Under the pieces are notes generated by a model. The model was given only the letters and a program-made list of their open reading frames with translations, ran no database searches and was not told the DNA's origin. Below, one piece after another: positions 37,523 to 46,671 of a stretch of DNA of 64,000 nt. The first letter of the stretch is position 1. Each line of letters starts with the position of its first letter. Source of the DNA: an uncultured Bacteroidota bacterium (lineage in GTDB: Bacteria; Bacteroidota; Bacteroidia; Bacteroidales; UBA12481); assembly GCA_903851365.1 (NCBI GenBank), contig CAINOB010000018.1, forward strand, positions 41,252 through 105,251, in the 5' to 3' direction. The position numbers and the translations under genes are program-made.

Positions 37523-39598
37523 ATGACAGCGCAGCTGATATTTGCGGGATTGTTGATGCTAACGCTGGCGGTGTTTTCCTGGACAGTCTTGACCTATGTT
37601 TACCGATTTAGCCTGACGGGGCCCTATAAGATCACTCATTGGGGCAAACGTATCGGAATCATGTTACGGGTGGCTATCGGCCAGTCGAGGATCTTTCGCC
37701 GGCCAGTGATCGGTTTTTTTCATGCACTTACTTTCTGGGGTTTTTGCGTGATCACCCTGGGTTCCCTTGAAATGGTTGTTGACGGATTAACCGGATCTGA
37801 GCGCTCTTTCGCCGGTCTGGGTGTTATATATGATGTCATTACCAGCTCCGGCGATGTTTTTGCTCTTATCGTCCTGTTTTCGATAATCATATTTCTGATC
37901 CGACGCCTGTTTCTGAATATCAAGCGGTTCCAAGGTGTTGAGATGAAAGAAAAGTCTCATATCGATGCGCTGATAGCTTTAAGCATGATATTCCTTCTTA
38001 TGGTCAGTCTTCTTGGCTACAACGTGTCTACTGTCTTATCGTCTCCAGTGTCTATTGCCGGTACTTACCCCGTGAGCTCTTTTCTGGCTTCCCTATTCAG
38101 CTCCTCACCTCCTCACCAATTAACCTCCTCACCTCCTCACCTCCCTGGCTTCTTCTGGTGGTCACACATTACCCTGATATTCATCTTTGCCAATATTCTC
38201 CCTTACTCCAAGCATTTTCACGTGTTCCTGTCTATCCCGAATGTGCTGCTCAGCCGACTTGAGCCACTGGGCAAAGCGGAGACCATGGAGAATGTGATGA
38301 AAGAGGTTAAGGCGATGCTGTATCCTGATCAGGCAGAGGCGCCAACCGGAGAACCCGCACGGTTCGGATTCCTCGATGCCGGGGATGTAACCTGGAAGAA
38401 TTATCTCGATTCACTCACCTGTACCCAGTGTGGCCGTTGCACCGATGTTTGTCCCGCCAATAAAACAGGAAAGCTGTTATCGCCACGCAAACTGATGATC
38501 GATCTTCGTGAAAGGATGAAAGAGATGGCGGCGGATAAAATAAAGAACGGTAAGAATCATGTGGATGGCAAAAACTACCTGGGCGACTATATTACATCCG
38601 AGGAAATCTGGGCTTGCACGCTATGTAACGCATGTGCCAGGGAGTGCCCGGTTAATATAAATCAGCCCTCATTAATTCTCGATATGCGCCGGTACCTCGT
38701 GATGGAAAAATCAGCAGCGCCGGCAGCTATCAACATGATGTTCTCCAATATCGAAAACAATGGAGCACCCTGGCAATATGGAAGTCACGACCGTTTGAAC
38801 TGGACGGCAGGTCTTGATTTTCCGGTTCCGGTAATGGCTGATCTGAAAACTCAGGGTAAGAAACCTGAATACCTTTTATGGATCGGGTGTGCGGGTGCTT
38901 TCGACGACCGCTATCAGAAGGTAGCCAGGGCCATGGTAAAATTGCTCAATCATCTGAAAATTGATTATGCTGTTCTGGGCACTGAAGAAACCTGTACCGG
39001 CGATCCTGCCCGACGGGCAGGTAATGAGATGCTCTACCTTATGCAGGCTTTTACCCTCATCGAAACATTTAAAACCTATGAGGTCAGCAAGATTATTACG
39101 CTCTGCCCGCATTGCTTCAATACTTTTTTGAATGAATATCCCGACCTTGGTTATAGTGCAGAAATAGAGCATTATACCAGTTTCCTCGACCGGCATTTTA
39201 AGTTGGCAAGATCTGATGTAAAATCGGGTGCCTTTAAGAATGACAAAATTGTATTTCACGATCCCTGTTATCTGGGTCGTGCCAATGACGTTTATCAGGC
39301 GCCCAGGTCATTGCTTGGTACGGTTGATTCCAGCAAGGCTGAAATGGATCACCACAAAAGCTTTTCGCTCTGCTGTGGTGCCGGTGGATCTCAATATTTC
39401 AAGGAAGCTGAAAAGGGTACGGGAGAAGTTTTCGCCGCCAGAACTGCTGAGGCAGTAGCTTGTGGTGCAACTGTCATAGCCTCGTCTTGTCCGTTCTGTC
39501 TGACCATGCTTACCGATGGCGTGAAATATCTGAATAAGGAGAGTGAGATACGGAATCTTGATGTAGCCGAAATCATTTCCATGGAAATCGGGCTTTGA
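37523..39598 (+). CDS. Membrane (Fe-S)-binding protein, HdrD/DUF224-like, probable ETF:(methyl)menaquinone oxidoreductase
   Basis: N-terminal TM domain; CTQCGRCTDVCPANKTGK and CTLCNACARECPVNIN clusters; two CCG-type motifs (ITLCPHCFNTFLNEYPDLG, HDPCYLGRAN...SLCCGAGGSQYF); adjacent to etfBA. Confidence 0.88.
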   Translation: MTAQLIFAGLLMLTLAVFSWTVLTYVYRFSLTGPYKITHWGKRIGIMLRVAIGQSRIFRRPVIGFFHALTFWGFCVITLGSLEMVVDGLTGSERSFAGLGVIYDVITSSGDVFALIVLFSIIIFLIRRLFLNIKRFQGVEMKEKSHIDALIALSMIFLLMVSLLGYNVSTVLSSPVSIAGTYPVSSFLASLFSSSPPHQLTSSPPHLPGFFWWSHITLIFIFANILPYSKHFHVFLSIPNVLLSRLEPLGKAETMENVMKEVKAMLYPDQAEAPTGEPARFGFLDAGDVTWKNYLDSLTCTQCGRCTDVCPANKTGKLLSPRKLMIDLRERMKEMAADKIKNGKNHVDGKNYLGDYITSEEIWACTLCNACARECPVNINQPSLILDMRRYLVMEKSAAPAAINMMFSNIENNGAPWQYGSHDRLNWTAGLDFPVPVMADLKTQGKKPEYLLWIGCAGAFDDRYQKVARAMVKLLNHLKIDYAVLGTEETCTGDPARRAGNEMLYLMQAFTLIETFKTYEVSKIITLCPHCFNTFLNEYPDLGYSAEIEHYTSFLDRHFKLARSDVKSGAFKNDKIVFHDPCYLGRANDVYQAPRSLLGTVDSSKAEMDHHKSFSLCCGAGGSQYFKEAEKGTGEVFAARTAEAVACGATVIASSCPFCLTMLTDGVKYLNKESEIRNLDVAEIISMEIGL
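38101..38147 (+). repeat. Octamer repeat inside CDS (CTCCTCAC CTCCTCAC CAATTAAC CTCCTCAC CTCCTCAC)
   Basis: ctcctcacctcctcaccaattaacctcctcacctcctcacctccctgg, translated in frame as SSPPHQLTSSPPHLPG. Confidence 0.9.
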
Positions 39599-39604
39599 TG
39601 AAGA

Positions 39605-39634
39605 GGTGACAGGTGACGAGTGACGGGTGACAAA
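39605..39634 (-). repeat. GTCACCN heptamer repeat (here GGTGACN)
   Basis: ggtgacaggtgacgagtgacgggtgaca. Confidence 0.85.
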
Positions 39635-39713
39635 TTGCTGTTATCAATAGCCTCCATCTTCAGATGGGGGTTGGATGAAATTGATTATGGAATTAAATCG
39701 AAAAATTCAGGCA

Positions 39714-41129
39714 ATGAAAAACAGAATATTAATTTTCCTCCTGGTTGTTGCTTTTTGTCCATTAATAGCTCAAAATAGGATTCATAATCAGCTTTCCGAT
39801 CAGCAGAAAACCTGGCTATCGAAGGCTAACCGCCATGAAAAGGCCGGCTGGATTTATCTGCATATTGAAGGTGAGCCAAAGGAGCGTGGTTTTCAGCACG
39901 GATACCTGCTTGCCCCTGAAATTAAGGAATCCTTGCGGATATTAGGCGAAGTGTGGCATTACCAAAGTGCCATGGAGTGGAAATGGCTGGTCAGCCAGTC
40001 GGATAAAATTATCAAGCCTAAAGTAGATGCTGAAAATTTACTGGAAATGGAAGGTATCGTCGAAGGGTTGAAAGCTGCCGGAGTGAACTCGAGTCTTGAT
40101 GAAATGATTGCATACAACGCCTCAATCGAGCTTACAGAATATTGGTGGCCAACAGTAAAAGACAAGATTTCTCCTAATTCGCCCGATCCAAAGCAGGAGT
40201 CATGCAGTTCTTTCATAGCCACTGGAAGCATGACAACTGATGGGAAGATAGTCCTTGGACACAATACAATGAGCGGTTTATGCAATCCACTTTGCAATGT
40301 TGTCATGGATATTGTTCCTCAAAAGGGTAAAAGGATACTCATGCAAACCCAGCCTGGCTTTATCCATAGTGGAACTGATTTCTTTGTCACCAGTGCTGGT
40401 CTGGTGGGATCTGAAACAACTATCGGAGCCTTCTTTCCTTTCGATGAAAAGGGGATTCCCGAATTTGCCCGGATGCGCACCGCAACCCAGTATGCATCCA
40501 ATATTGATGAATGGTGCGGGATTATGAAAAAGGGCAATAATGGAGGATATGCAAATGCTTGGCTGATAGGTGATATCAATACCAATGAGATTGCCCGACT
40601 CGAACTTGGACTAAAATATATCGGATTTGAGAAAAAGAAGGACGGTTTCTTTATCGGGTCAAATGTTGCGGAGGACCTGCGGATCCTGCGTTTCGAGACA
40701 AAAAAGGAAGAAACAAACATTGAATTCTCTGCCATTGCCCGTCGCGTCCGCTGGAAACAATTGATGAAGGAGAATAAGGGCAAGATTGATGCTGATCTTG
40801 CGATGAAGTTTGAGGCTGATCATTTTGATACCTATCTGAATAAGGAAATTCCAGGTGGAAGATCACTGTGCGGCCATTTTTATCTGGAGGCTCACAATCA
40901 GCCAGGAACCCCTCCTTTTGAAGCAGAAGCCTCCGTGGATGGAAAAGTAGTTGATGCAAAAATGGCCAGACAAATGTCATTTCTCGGTCGATGGGGCTCA
41001 TCCTGCGGTATGCCCTTCGATGCAAAAGTCTACCTGGAAGAACATCCTCAGTTTGATTGGATGACGGGTTTGATCAAGGACCGGCCGACCCAGCCCTGGA
41101 CGGTTTTTACTGCAGGGGAAATGAAGTGA
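39714..41129 (+). CDS. C45-type peptidase / phospholipase B-like (Ntn-hydrolase fold) secreted protein
   Basis: Signal peptide MKNRILIFLLVVAFCPLIAQ; ERGFQHGYLLAPEI; ESCSSFIATGSMTTDGKIVLGHNTM. Confidence 0.75.
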   Translation: MKNRILIFLLVVAFCPLIAQNRIHNQLSDQQKTWLSKANRHEKAGWIYLHIEGEPKERGFQHGYLLAPEIKESLRILGEVWHYQSAMEWKWLVSQSDKIIKPKVDAENLLEMEGIVEGLKAAGVNSSLDEMIAYNASIELTEYWWPTVKDKISPNSPDPKQESCSSFIATGSMTTDGKIVLGHNTMSGLCNPLCNVVMDIVPQKGKRILMQTQPGFIHSGTDFFVTSAGLVGSETTIGAFFPFDEKGIPEFARMRTATQYASNIDEWCGIMKKGNNGGYANAWLIGDINTNEIARLELGLKYIGFEKKKDGFFIGSNVAEDLRILRFETKKEETNIEFSAIARRVRWKQLMKENKGKIDADLAMKFEADHFDTYLNKEIPGGRSLCGHFYLEAHNQPGTPPFEAEASVDGKVVDAKMARQMSFLGRWGSSCGMPFDAKVYLEEHPQFDWMTGLIKDRPTQPWTVFTAGEMK

Positions 41130-41156
41130 AGATCGGGTTTCGAAGAAGAAGATCGA

Positions 41157-41414
41157 TAGACGGAAGACGGAAGACGGAAGACAGAAGACCTGGAGAGATT
41201 GCCCTCGGAGAGTTGTCATCCCCGCGAAGGCGGGGACCCCGTCCCTATACACGGCATTTCGAAGGCGGGAACCCCGTTCCTTACCACAGAATTTATCAGT
41301 AGTACGTTCGCCCTGAGTAGGACAATTCTTGAAATCATAGTAACTTTCGCCATCATATTTTTTTCTTCCGCGTTACGCGTCACGCGTCCCGTGTCACGAT
41401 TAAACCGACCACCT
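41157..41414. repeat. Composite repeat island: GGAAGAC heptamers, two GTCATCCCCGCGAAGGCGGGGACCCCG palindromic units, CGCGTCN heptamers
   Basis: ggaagacggaagacggaagacagaagac; gttgtcatccccgcgaaggcggggaccccgtccct; cgcgttacgcgtcacgcgtcccgtgtcacg. Confidence 0.9.
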
Positions 41415-43058
41415 ATGCTCGAAAACGCAACTTTTGTTAAGACCGGCCTCCAGGCCTTCGACGACCTTATTCCCAGAGTTAAGCATTTTCTTTCACAGGA
41501 TATTCTGGAGTTGAATATCGATGGTGAGAAAGTAAAAGGCTACCGTTCGCCGGATGCAAAATCACTGTGGATACGCGACCATTCGGACATGATGCGTGCA
41601 GCTAAGTATTTTGAGACGGATCTGAAAAGTGCAGTCGATCATTTTGCTGCTACCCAGTCGGCCAATGGACGGATTTTCGATTATGTTACTACTTACCCGG
41701 AAAAGCTTCCATGTGAGAAAGAAAACTGGACCAAATATGTGCGCGTTCCGGTGGAGGCGGATGTGGAATATAGGTTTATTAAAGCAGCATGGATAGCCTG
41801 GCAGGTGACTGGAGATGATGAATGGATTTTTGGCCTCCTACCAACGATGGAAAGGGCACTGGACTATATCTTTACGAATAGGCAAAGAGTGGATTCAGCA
41901 ACCGGACTGGTTAAGCGCGCCTATACAATTGATACCTGGGATTTCGCTTATACTGCCGGAAAATATCACTGGCTGCAGTTTCAGATCGATGAAAATACTT
42001 TCTGGGGAATATCTCATGGGGATAATTCGGGGTATTACGAAGCGCTCAATATTATGACTTTGTTGTATGATTATTTCGAAACTCCTTCTCCCCTCCCTGG
42101 GATCAGGGAGGGGTCGGGGGAGGGTACTTTAAAGGCTCAAGTGACCAGGAATAAGGCGCAAGTGTTGCGGAACAAGGCCAATGAGGTGTGCTGGAACGGG
42201 CGGTTTTATACTCATTTTGTAAAGATCACTCCGGTAGTGATTGAGGGTGTGGATGAAGCGGAGCAGCTCAGTCTGAGCAACCCGATGGCGATTAACCGGG
42301 GACTGGCATCGCATGAGCAGGCCGTGAGCATCATCAGGGAATATAAATCGAGGGAAGAAAAAACCAGGGCTTTTGCTCCATGGTTTTCAATCGAGCCACC
42401 TTTTCCCGATGGGATTTTTGGCGATGAAAAACTTATTGGCGGCGCCTATATCAATGGCGGAATTTTTCCGCTTGTGGGCGGCGAACTCGCCATGGCAGCC
42501 TTTAATCATGGATACGAAACTTATGGAGTAGAGATCCTCAAAAAATATTACTCGCTGATTTCTGAAGATAATGAAACCTTTCTCTGGTATTCTCCTGATG
42601 GCACCCCCTGCAGCGAGGAAAACAGCACCAGTCCCGAGGCCATGCCAACGGATGGCTGGGGTTCATCGGCAATGGCCTGGGCGCTGATGGAAGGACTCGC
42701 CGGCATTGAGGATAAATTGAAACAGTTCCAAAAAATCAGATTGTCGCCTCGTTGGCTGGCGGCTGGAATAGCGGAGGCTGAAGTTGGAGTAGGGTACCAG
42801 GTTCAGGGTCTCGGGTATCGGGTGTCAGGTGTCGGCTATAAGTACAAGTATTCAAATATTGCGGTCAACATGAATCTTGAGTGTAGGGCAGATGCTGACT
42901 TTCATGTATTAATCGGACCTGAAGATGAGGTTAGAAGTGTAGAAGTTAATGGGTTATTGGCCGAGTATGAAATGGAAATGGTGGAGCTGAGCCAATATGT
43001 TAATTTTTCAGCCAGAATAGATGATCGGGCGGAGATACGGATTACCTTTAAGGGATGA
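41415..43058 (+). CDS. Six-hairpin glycosidase-like protein
   Basis: SLWIRDHSDMMRAAKYFETDLKSAVDHFAATQSANGRIFDYVTTYPE; alpha/alpha-barrel type; start at MLENATF (41415) because upstream sequence is repeat-derived. Confidence 0.65.
   Translation: MLENATFVKTGLQAFDDLIPRVKHFLSQDILELNIDGEKVKGYRSPDAKSLWIRDHSDMMRAAKYFETDLKSAVDHFAATQSANGRIFDYVTTYPEKLPCEKENWTKYVRVPVEADVEYRFIKAAWIAWQVTGDDEWIFGLLPTMERALDYIFTNRQRVDSATGLVKRAYTIDTWDFAYTAGKYHWLQFQIDENTFWGISHGDNSGYYEALNIMTLLYDYFETPSPLPGIREGSGEGTLKAQVTRNKAQVLRNKANEVCWNGRFYTHFVKITPVVIEGVDEAEQLSLSNPMAINRGLASHEQAVSIIREYKSREEKTRAFAPWFSIEPPFPDGIFGDEKLIGGAYINGGIFPLVGGELAMAAFNHGYETYGVEILKKYYSLISEDNETFLWYSPDGTPCSEENSTSPEAMPTDGWGSSAMAWALMEGLAGIEDKLKQFQKIRLSPRWLAAGIAEAEVGVGYQVQGLGYRVSGVGYKYKYSNIAVNMNLECRADADFHVLIGPEDEVRSVEVNGLLAEYEMEMVELSQYVNFSARIDDRAEIRITFKG
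42084..42178 (+). repeat. Repeat-derived segment inside CDS with perfect hairpin CCCCTCCCTG-ggat-CAGGGAGGGG (42090-42113) plus AAGGCNC-like units
   Basis: ctcccctccctgggatcagggaggggtcgggggagggtactttaaaggctcaagtgaccaggaataaggcgcaag; translates PSPLPGIREGSGEGTLKAQVTRNKAQVLRNKA. Confidence 0.8.
42791..42840 (+). repeat. CGGGTNT heptamer-like tract inside CDS
   Basis: agggtaccaggttcagggtctcgggtatcgggtgtcaggtgtcggctata, translates VGYQVQGLGYRVSGVGYKY. Confidence 0.85.
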
Positions 43059-44338
43059 ACCGAAATCGATTTTTACAGTCGCTCGGACTGGTTTCCGGGG
43101 GACTGGTACTAAAGCCTTCTGTAAGCTCTTTTGCCTCACCAGCTGAATTTTCCGCATCCCTGACAGGTATCGGTAAGGATGATTTCTGGACAAAAGTCAG
43201 GGAGCAATTTACCTATCCGCAGGATTATATTTATTTCAATACCGGAGGGATTGGTGCCGCTCCAAAAGCCGTTCTCAATATGGTGGAAACTACCATGCTG
43301 GAGCTGGAGAAATCGCCCCGTCCCGGTCATGATGAAAAGGAATGGGTGGAGATCAAAAAGAGCTGTGCACCATTTTTTGGGTCAGGATGCGAGACGGATG
43401 AACTTGCTCTAACCAATACCGCTACCGAGGGGATCAATATCATTCTTAATGGGTTACAGCTGAAGCCAGGCGATGAGATCATCACCACCTCTCATGAACA
43501 TGTCGCACTAAATGTCCCTTTGCTCAATCATCAAAAGCTTAATGGCGTAGTCATCAAAGTATTTGAACCTGATCTTAAGAATGGGTCAAATAATGTCAAA
43601 CTGATCGAAAAGCTGATTACAAACAGGACCCGGCTGATTTTTCATTCCCATATCACTTGTACTACAGGGCAAATATTGCCAGTCTCAGAGATTGGCCGTC
43701 TTGCCTTAGAAAAAAATGTCCTTTATGCTGTGGATGGTGCCCAGTCGGCAGGAACCATGCCAATCGACCTGAAATCGATGAACGTCGATTTCTATGCCTG
43801 CTGTGGTCATAAGTGGTTGCTGGGTCCGAAGAGAACGGGCCTTCTATATGTGACAAAGGAAAAGCTTCCATTGCTTCATCCAGTAACAGTCGGGGCCTAT
43901 TCTGATATGAGTCATGATATACTTACTGGTGAACTTACCCTTCGCGAAAATGCGGGAAAATTCGAATATGGCACCCAGAATGAGTCGCTTTTCCGTGGAT
44001 TGAAAACAGCCGCTGAATTTCTGTTGGCCATTGGTATCGATAAGATTCATGAGCACAACCGGAGCCTGGCGGAGCAATTTTACAAAGGCCTGTCAAAAAT
44101 GCCGGATGTGGAGATCCTTTCACCCCGGGAGGAGCAATACCGTTCTTCGATGATCACCTTCCGGTTAAAAAGCAAGGGATATCAGGAAACAGCAAATTAC
44201 CTGACAGGTGAAAAACGTATCCGGGTGAGAGTGGTTCCCGAAGCCGGCTTGAATGCCATCAGGGCAAGCTTCCACGTTTACAACCAGGATTTTGAAGTGG
44301 AGCGGATATTAGAAGAAATTAAGAAATATTCCGAATAA
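43055..44338 (+). CDS. Aminotransferase class V family protein, Tat/Sec signal-like N-terminus
   Basis: YFNTGGIGAAPKAVLNMVE; VDGAQSAGTMPIDLKSMNVDFYACCGHKWLLGPKRTGLLYV (PLP Lys region). Confidence 0.88.
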   Translation: MNRNRFLQSLGLVSGGLVLKPSVSSFASPAEFSASLTGIGKDDFWTKVREQFTYPQDYIYFNTGGIGAAPKAVLNMVETTMLELEKSPRPGHDEKEWVEIKKSCAPFFGSGCETDELALTNTATEGINIILNGLQLKPGDEIITTSHEHVALNVPLLNHQKLNGVVIKVFEPDLKNGSNNVKLIEKLITNRTRLIFHSHITCTTGQILPVSEIGRLALEKNVLYAVDGAQSAGTMPIDLKSMNVDFYACCGHKWLLGPKRTGLLYVTKEKLPLLHPVTVGAYSDMSHDILTGELTLRENAGKFEYGTQNESLFRGLKTAAEFLLAIGIDKIHEHNRSLAEQFYKGLSKMPDVEILSPREEQYRSSMITFRLKSKGYQETANYLTGEKRIRVRVVPEAGLNAIRASFHVYNQDFEVERILEEIKKYSE

Positions 44339-44360
44339 TCACTTAGTTAAATTTTTTAGC

Positions 44361-46667
44361 ATGACTTTATATCAGGCTTTAAATGAAGTAGCTACGTTAA
44401 GTGGAGATCAAACTTCCTCTTTACTGGCTTCAGTTGCTTCAGAATTTTATAGGTTATTCCCGAAAATCAGCATTGCCCAAACGAAAAAAACATCTTATAC
44501 CCCTCATCAGATTTGCGTTGCCCTAACCAAACAATTATCTGATCAGGAAAAGGTAGCACTACTGCCAGCGGGACTTCCGGAATCTTACATCTACCTGAAA
44601 ATAAATGAATCAGGCATCGGTTGCCTGATTGCATCACAACCCTATTACCTCCATGGATTTGTTCAGTACCTGCTTTCGGACCTGCTCACCGAGGAGATCG
44701 GGAGTTTTATCAATGGCCGGGTATTTGAACCAGCTTTTAAAACTCATCGGGTGGCCTACGATTATTTCCTGACACAGGAAGGCCGTATCACCCAGGGACT
44801 TGATCGGGATACCTATATGAGAGAGTTGGCTCGCAATGGATTTACACATGTCGAGGTAAATGGCCTCGGTTCACCGATGGCTATCGAAACCGGGCCAAAA
44901 GGTGAGGTATATCCCATGTTTTATACCTATTGCCCGGCCCTCGACCAATTTGTTTACAGTTCTCTGAATAAGGGAATTTATCCATATTATTATCTCTCGG
45001 CAAACCTTAATTATCTGAAAGAAAATGCCGCACTGGCGCGCAAGTACGGACTAATTCCGGGCTTGCTGAGCTTTGAGCCGCGTGCTGTTCCGGAGGAGTT
45101 TTTCAATAAATACCCTATGCTCCGCGGTGCCCGCATCGATCACCCGTTCCGTAGTTTTAAGCCCCGGTATAACATGACAATCACGCATCCGAAAGTGCTG
45201 GCGCATTATGCCGAGATGATTCAAAAACTAATGAAGGAAGTGCCCGACCTGGGTTTTATGAATATCTGGACCAACGACAGTGGCGCCGGATTTGAACATA
45301 CAAAATCACTTTATGTGGGACGGAACGGAGGTGCCTACCTTGTTCGAGAGTGGAAGGATGATGCTGAAATCGCAAAACTGGCGGGTGACAATGCCCTTCG
45401 TTTTTTTGGCGTCCTGAAAGATGCCGCAACTGAGATCAATCCCGATTTCCGCATTATCACCCGGATGGAATCATTTTATGGAGAACACGACATTATCATG
45501 GGCGGCTTAAAAGGCAAGCTCGACATTGAGACAGCCTCCCTCATTCAGCGCGGCTGGGATATGCCTTATAGCCATCCGATGTATTCCGACCGAAAAGATA
45601 TCAATGCCGGCTGTGTTTTTCAGCAGGACTTCGATGAACGGGAAAATCCGATTTTCAAGGCTATTGAGGAAACCGGTTCGCAGGTTTCATTCTACTATGC
45701 TTACGGTCCCCAAACGATGTTCGCACCACTCATGGGCATCCCTTACCCGAGGCTTACCCGCAAGCGTCTGGAAACTTTGCATAAGAACGGCGTGAACTAT
45801 CTGGCTCATATGGGTGGTACATTCCCGCCCGAAAAGGTTCCGTACAATATCAATCATGAAGTGCTTAGGAATTATCAGATCAATAAGGATAAATCGATCG
45901 ATGAAGTGCTTGAATCTTATGCTCTTAAACATATGAATGTTCGGGATTCCAAAGTGTTGCTGAAAGCTTGGGATACTGCTGAAGATGGAATCCTCGGATA
46001 TCCGAATATCTCATCGCTCTATTCAACAATAGGATTTACCTGGTATCGTCTTTGGGTCAGGCCTTTTGTGCCCGACATCGAAAAAATCCCGCAGGCGGAA
46101 CGAAATTTTTACGAAGATTTTATGTGCACCATTCCGCACAATCCTAATAATGTCGATCTGAGCAAGGATGTTCTATTTACTCTGACAACACCCGAAAGGA
46201 GTCATGAAGACGCCTTGAGAATCGATAATAATGTTTTGCCCAAGCTCGATGAGGCCATCAGGATACTGGAACAAGTAAATAGCCATGCTCCCATTCTCGC
46301 CGATCAGACAGTCAGGCTGAAAGCCCTTCGCAGCTGGATTGTAACGCAAAGGAATATCGCCGTTTGGGTGGATTCAGTATATGGATTCATGAATGCGACA
46401 AATCATTCTGATAAAAAGAGATATAAATTGGCCATGCAGGACATGATTAAGAATGAAATCTCCAACTGCGAGGACCTGATTCTCCTGTTTAAATCCGGAT
46501 TGGAATTTATTGCTCTCACCGATAAAGGAGAGACCCCGCTGATGTATGGAGTAAATCTTCCGGAATTGCTGGTAAAACGTATCGGACTCATGAAGGCTCA
46601 CATTAATGACGATCCGTTTATCGATCATAATTATATTGAGCGGATGGCAGGGATGCCGATTTATTAA
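44361..46667 (+). CDS. Glycoside hydrolase-like TIM-barrel protein, family not assigned
   Basis: Long ORF, YDYFLTQEGRITQGLDRDTYMRELARNGFTHVEVNGLG...LGFMNIWTNDSGAGFEHT; hexosaminidase/glucuronidase-like layout. Confidence 0.5.
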   Translation: MTLYQALNEVATLSGDQTSSLLASVASEFYRLFPKISIAQTKKTSYTPHQICVALTKQLSDQEKVALLPAGLPESYIYLKINESGIGCLIASQPYYLHGFVQYLLSDLLTEEIGSFINGRVFEPAFKTHRVAYDYFLTQEGRITQGLDRDTYMRELARNGFTHVEVNGLGSPMAIETGPKGEVYPMFYTYCPALDQFVYSSLNKGIYPYYYLSANLNYLKENAALARKYGLIPGLLSFEPRAVPEEFFNKYPMLRGARIDHPFRSFKPRYNMTITHPKVLAHYAEMIQKLMKEVPDLGFMNIWTNDSGAGFEHTKSLYVGRNGGAYLVREWKDDAEIAKLAGDNALRFFGVLKDAATEINPDFRIITRMESFYGEHDIIMGGLKGKLDIETASLIQRGWDMPYSHPMYSDRKDINAGCVFQQDFDERENPIFKAIEETGSQVSFYYAYGPQTMFAPLMGIPYPRLTRKRLETLHKNGVNYLAHMGGTFPPEKVPYNINHEVLRNYQINKDKSIDEVLESYALKHMNVRDSKVLLKAWDTAEDGILGYPNISSLYSTIGFTWYRLWVRPFVPDIEKIPQAERNFYEDFMCTIPHNPNNVDLSKDVLFTLTTPERSHEDALRIDNNVLPKLDEAIRILEQVNSHAPILADQTVRLKALRSWIVTQRNIAVWVDSVYGFMNATNHSDKKRYKLAMQDMIKNEISNCEDLILLFKSGLEFIALTDKGETPLMYGVNLPELLVKRIGLMKAHINDDPFIDHNYIERMAGMPIY

Positions 46668-46671
46668 TGTG

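Noticed and set aside
41057-41302. 81-aa ORF ending in SSPRRRGPRPYTRHFEGGNPVPYH
   Set aside because: Translation of the palindromic repeat family and the aldolase-unrelated 3' end of the upstream gene; typical repeat-derived spurious ORF.
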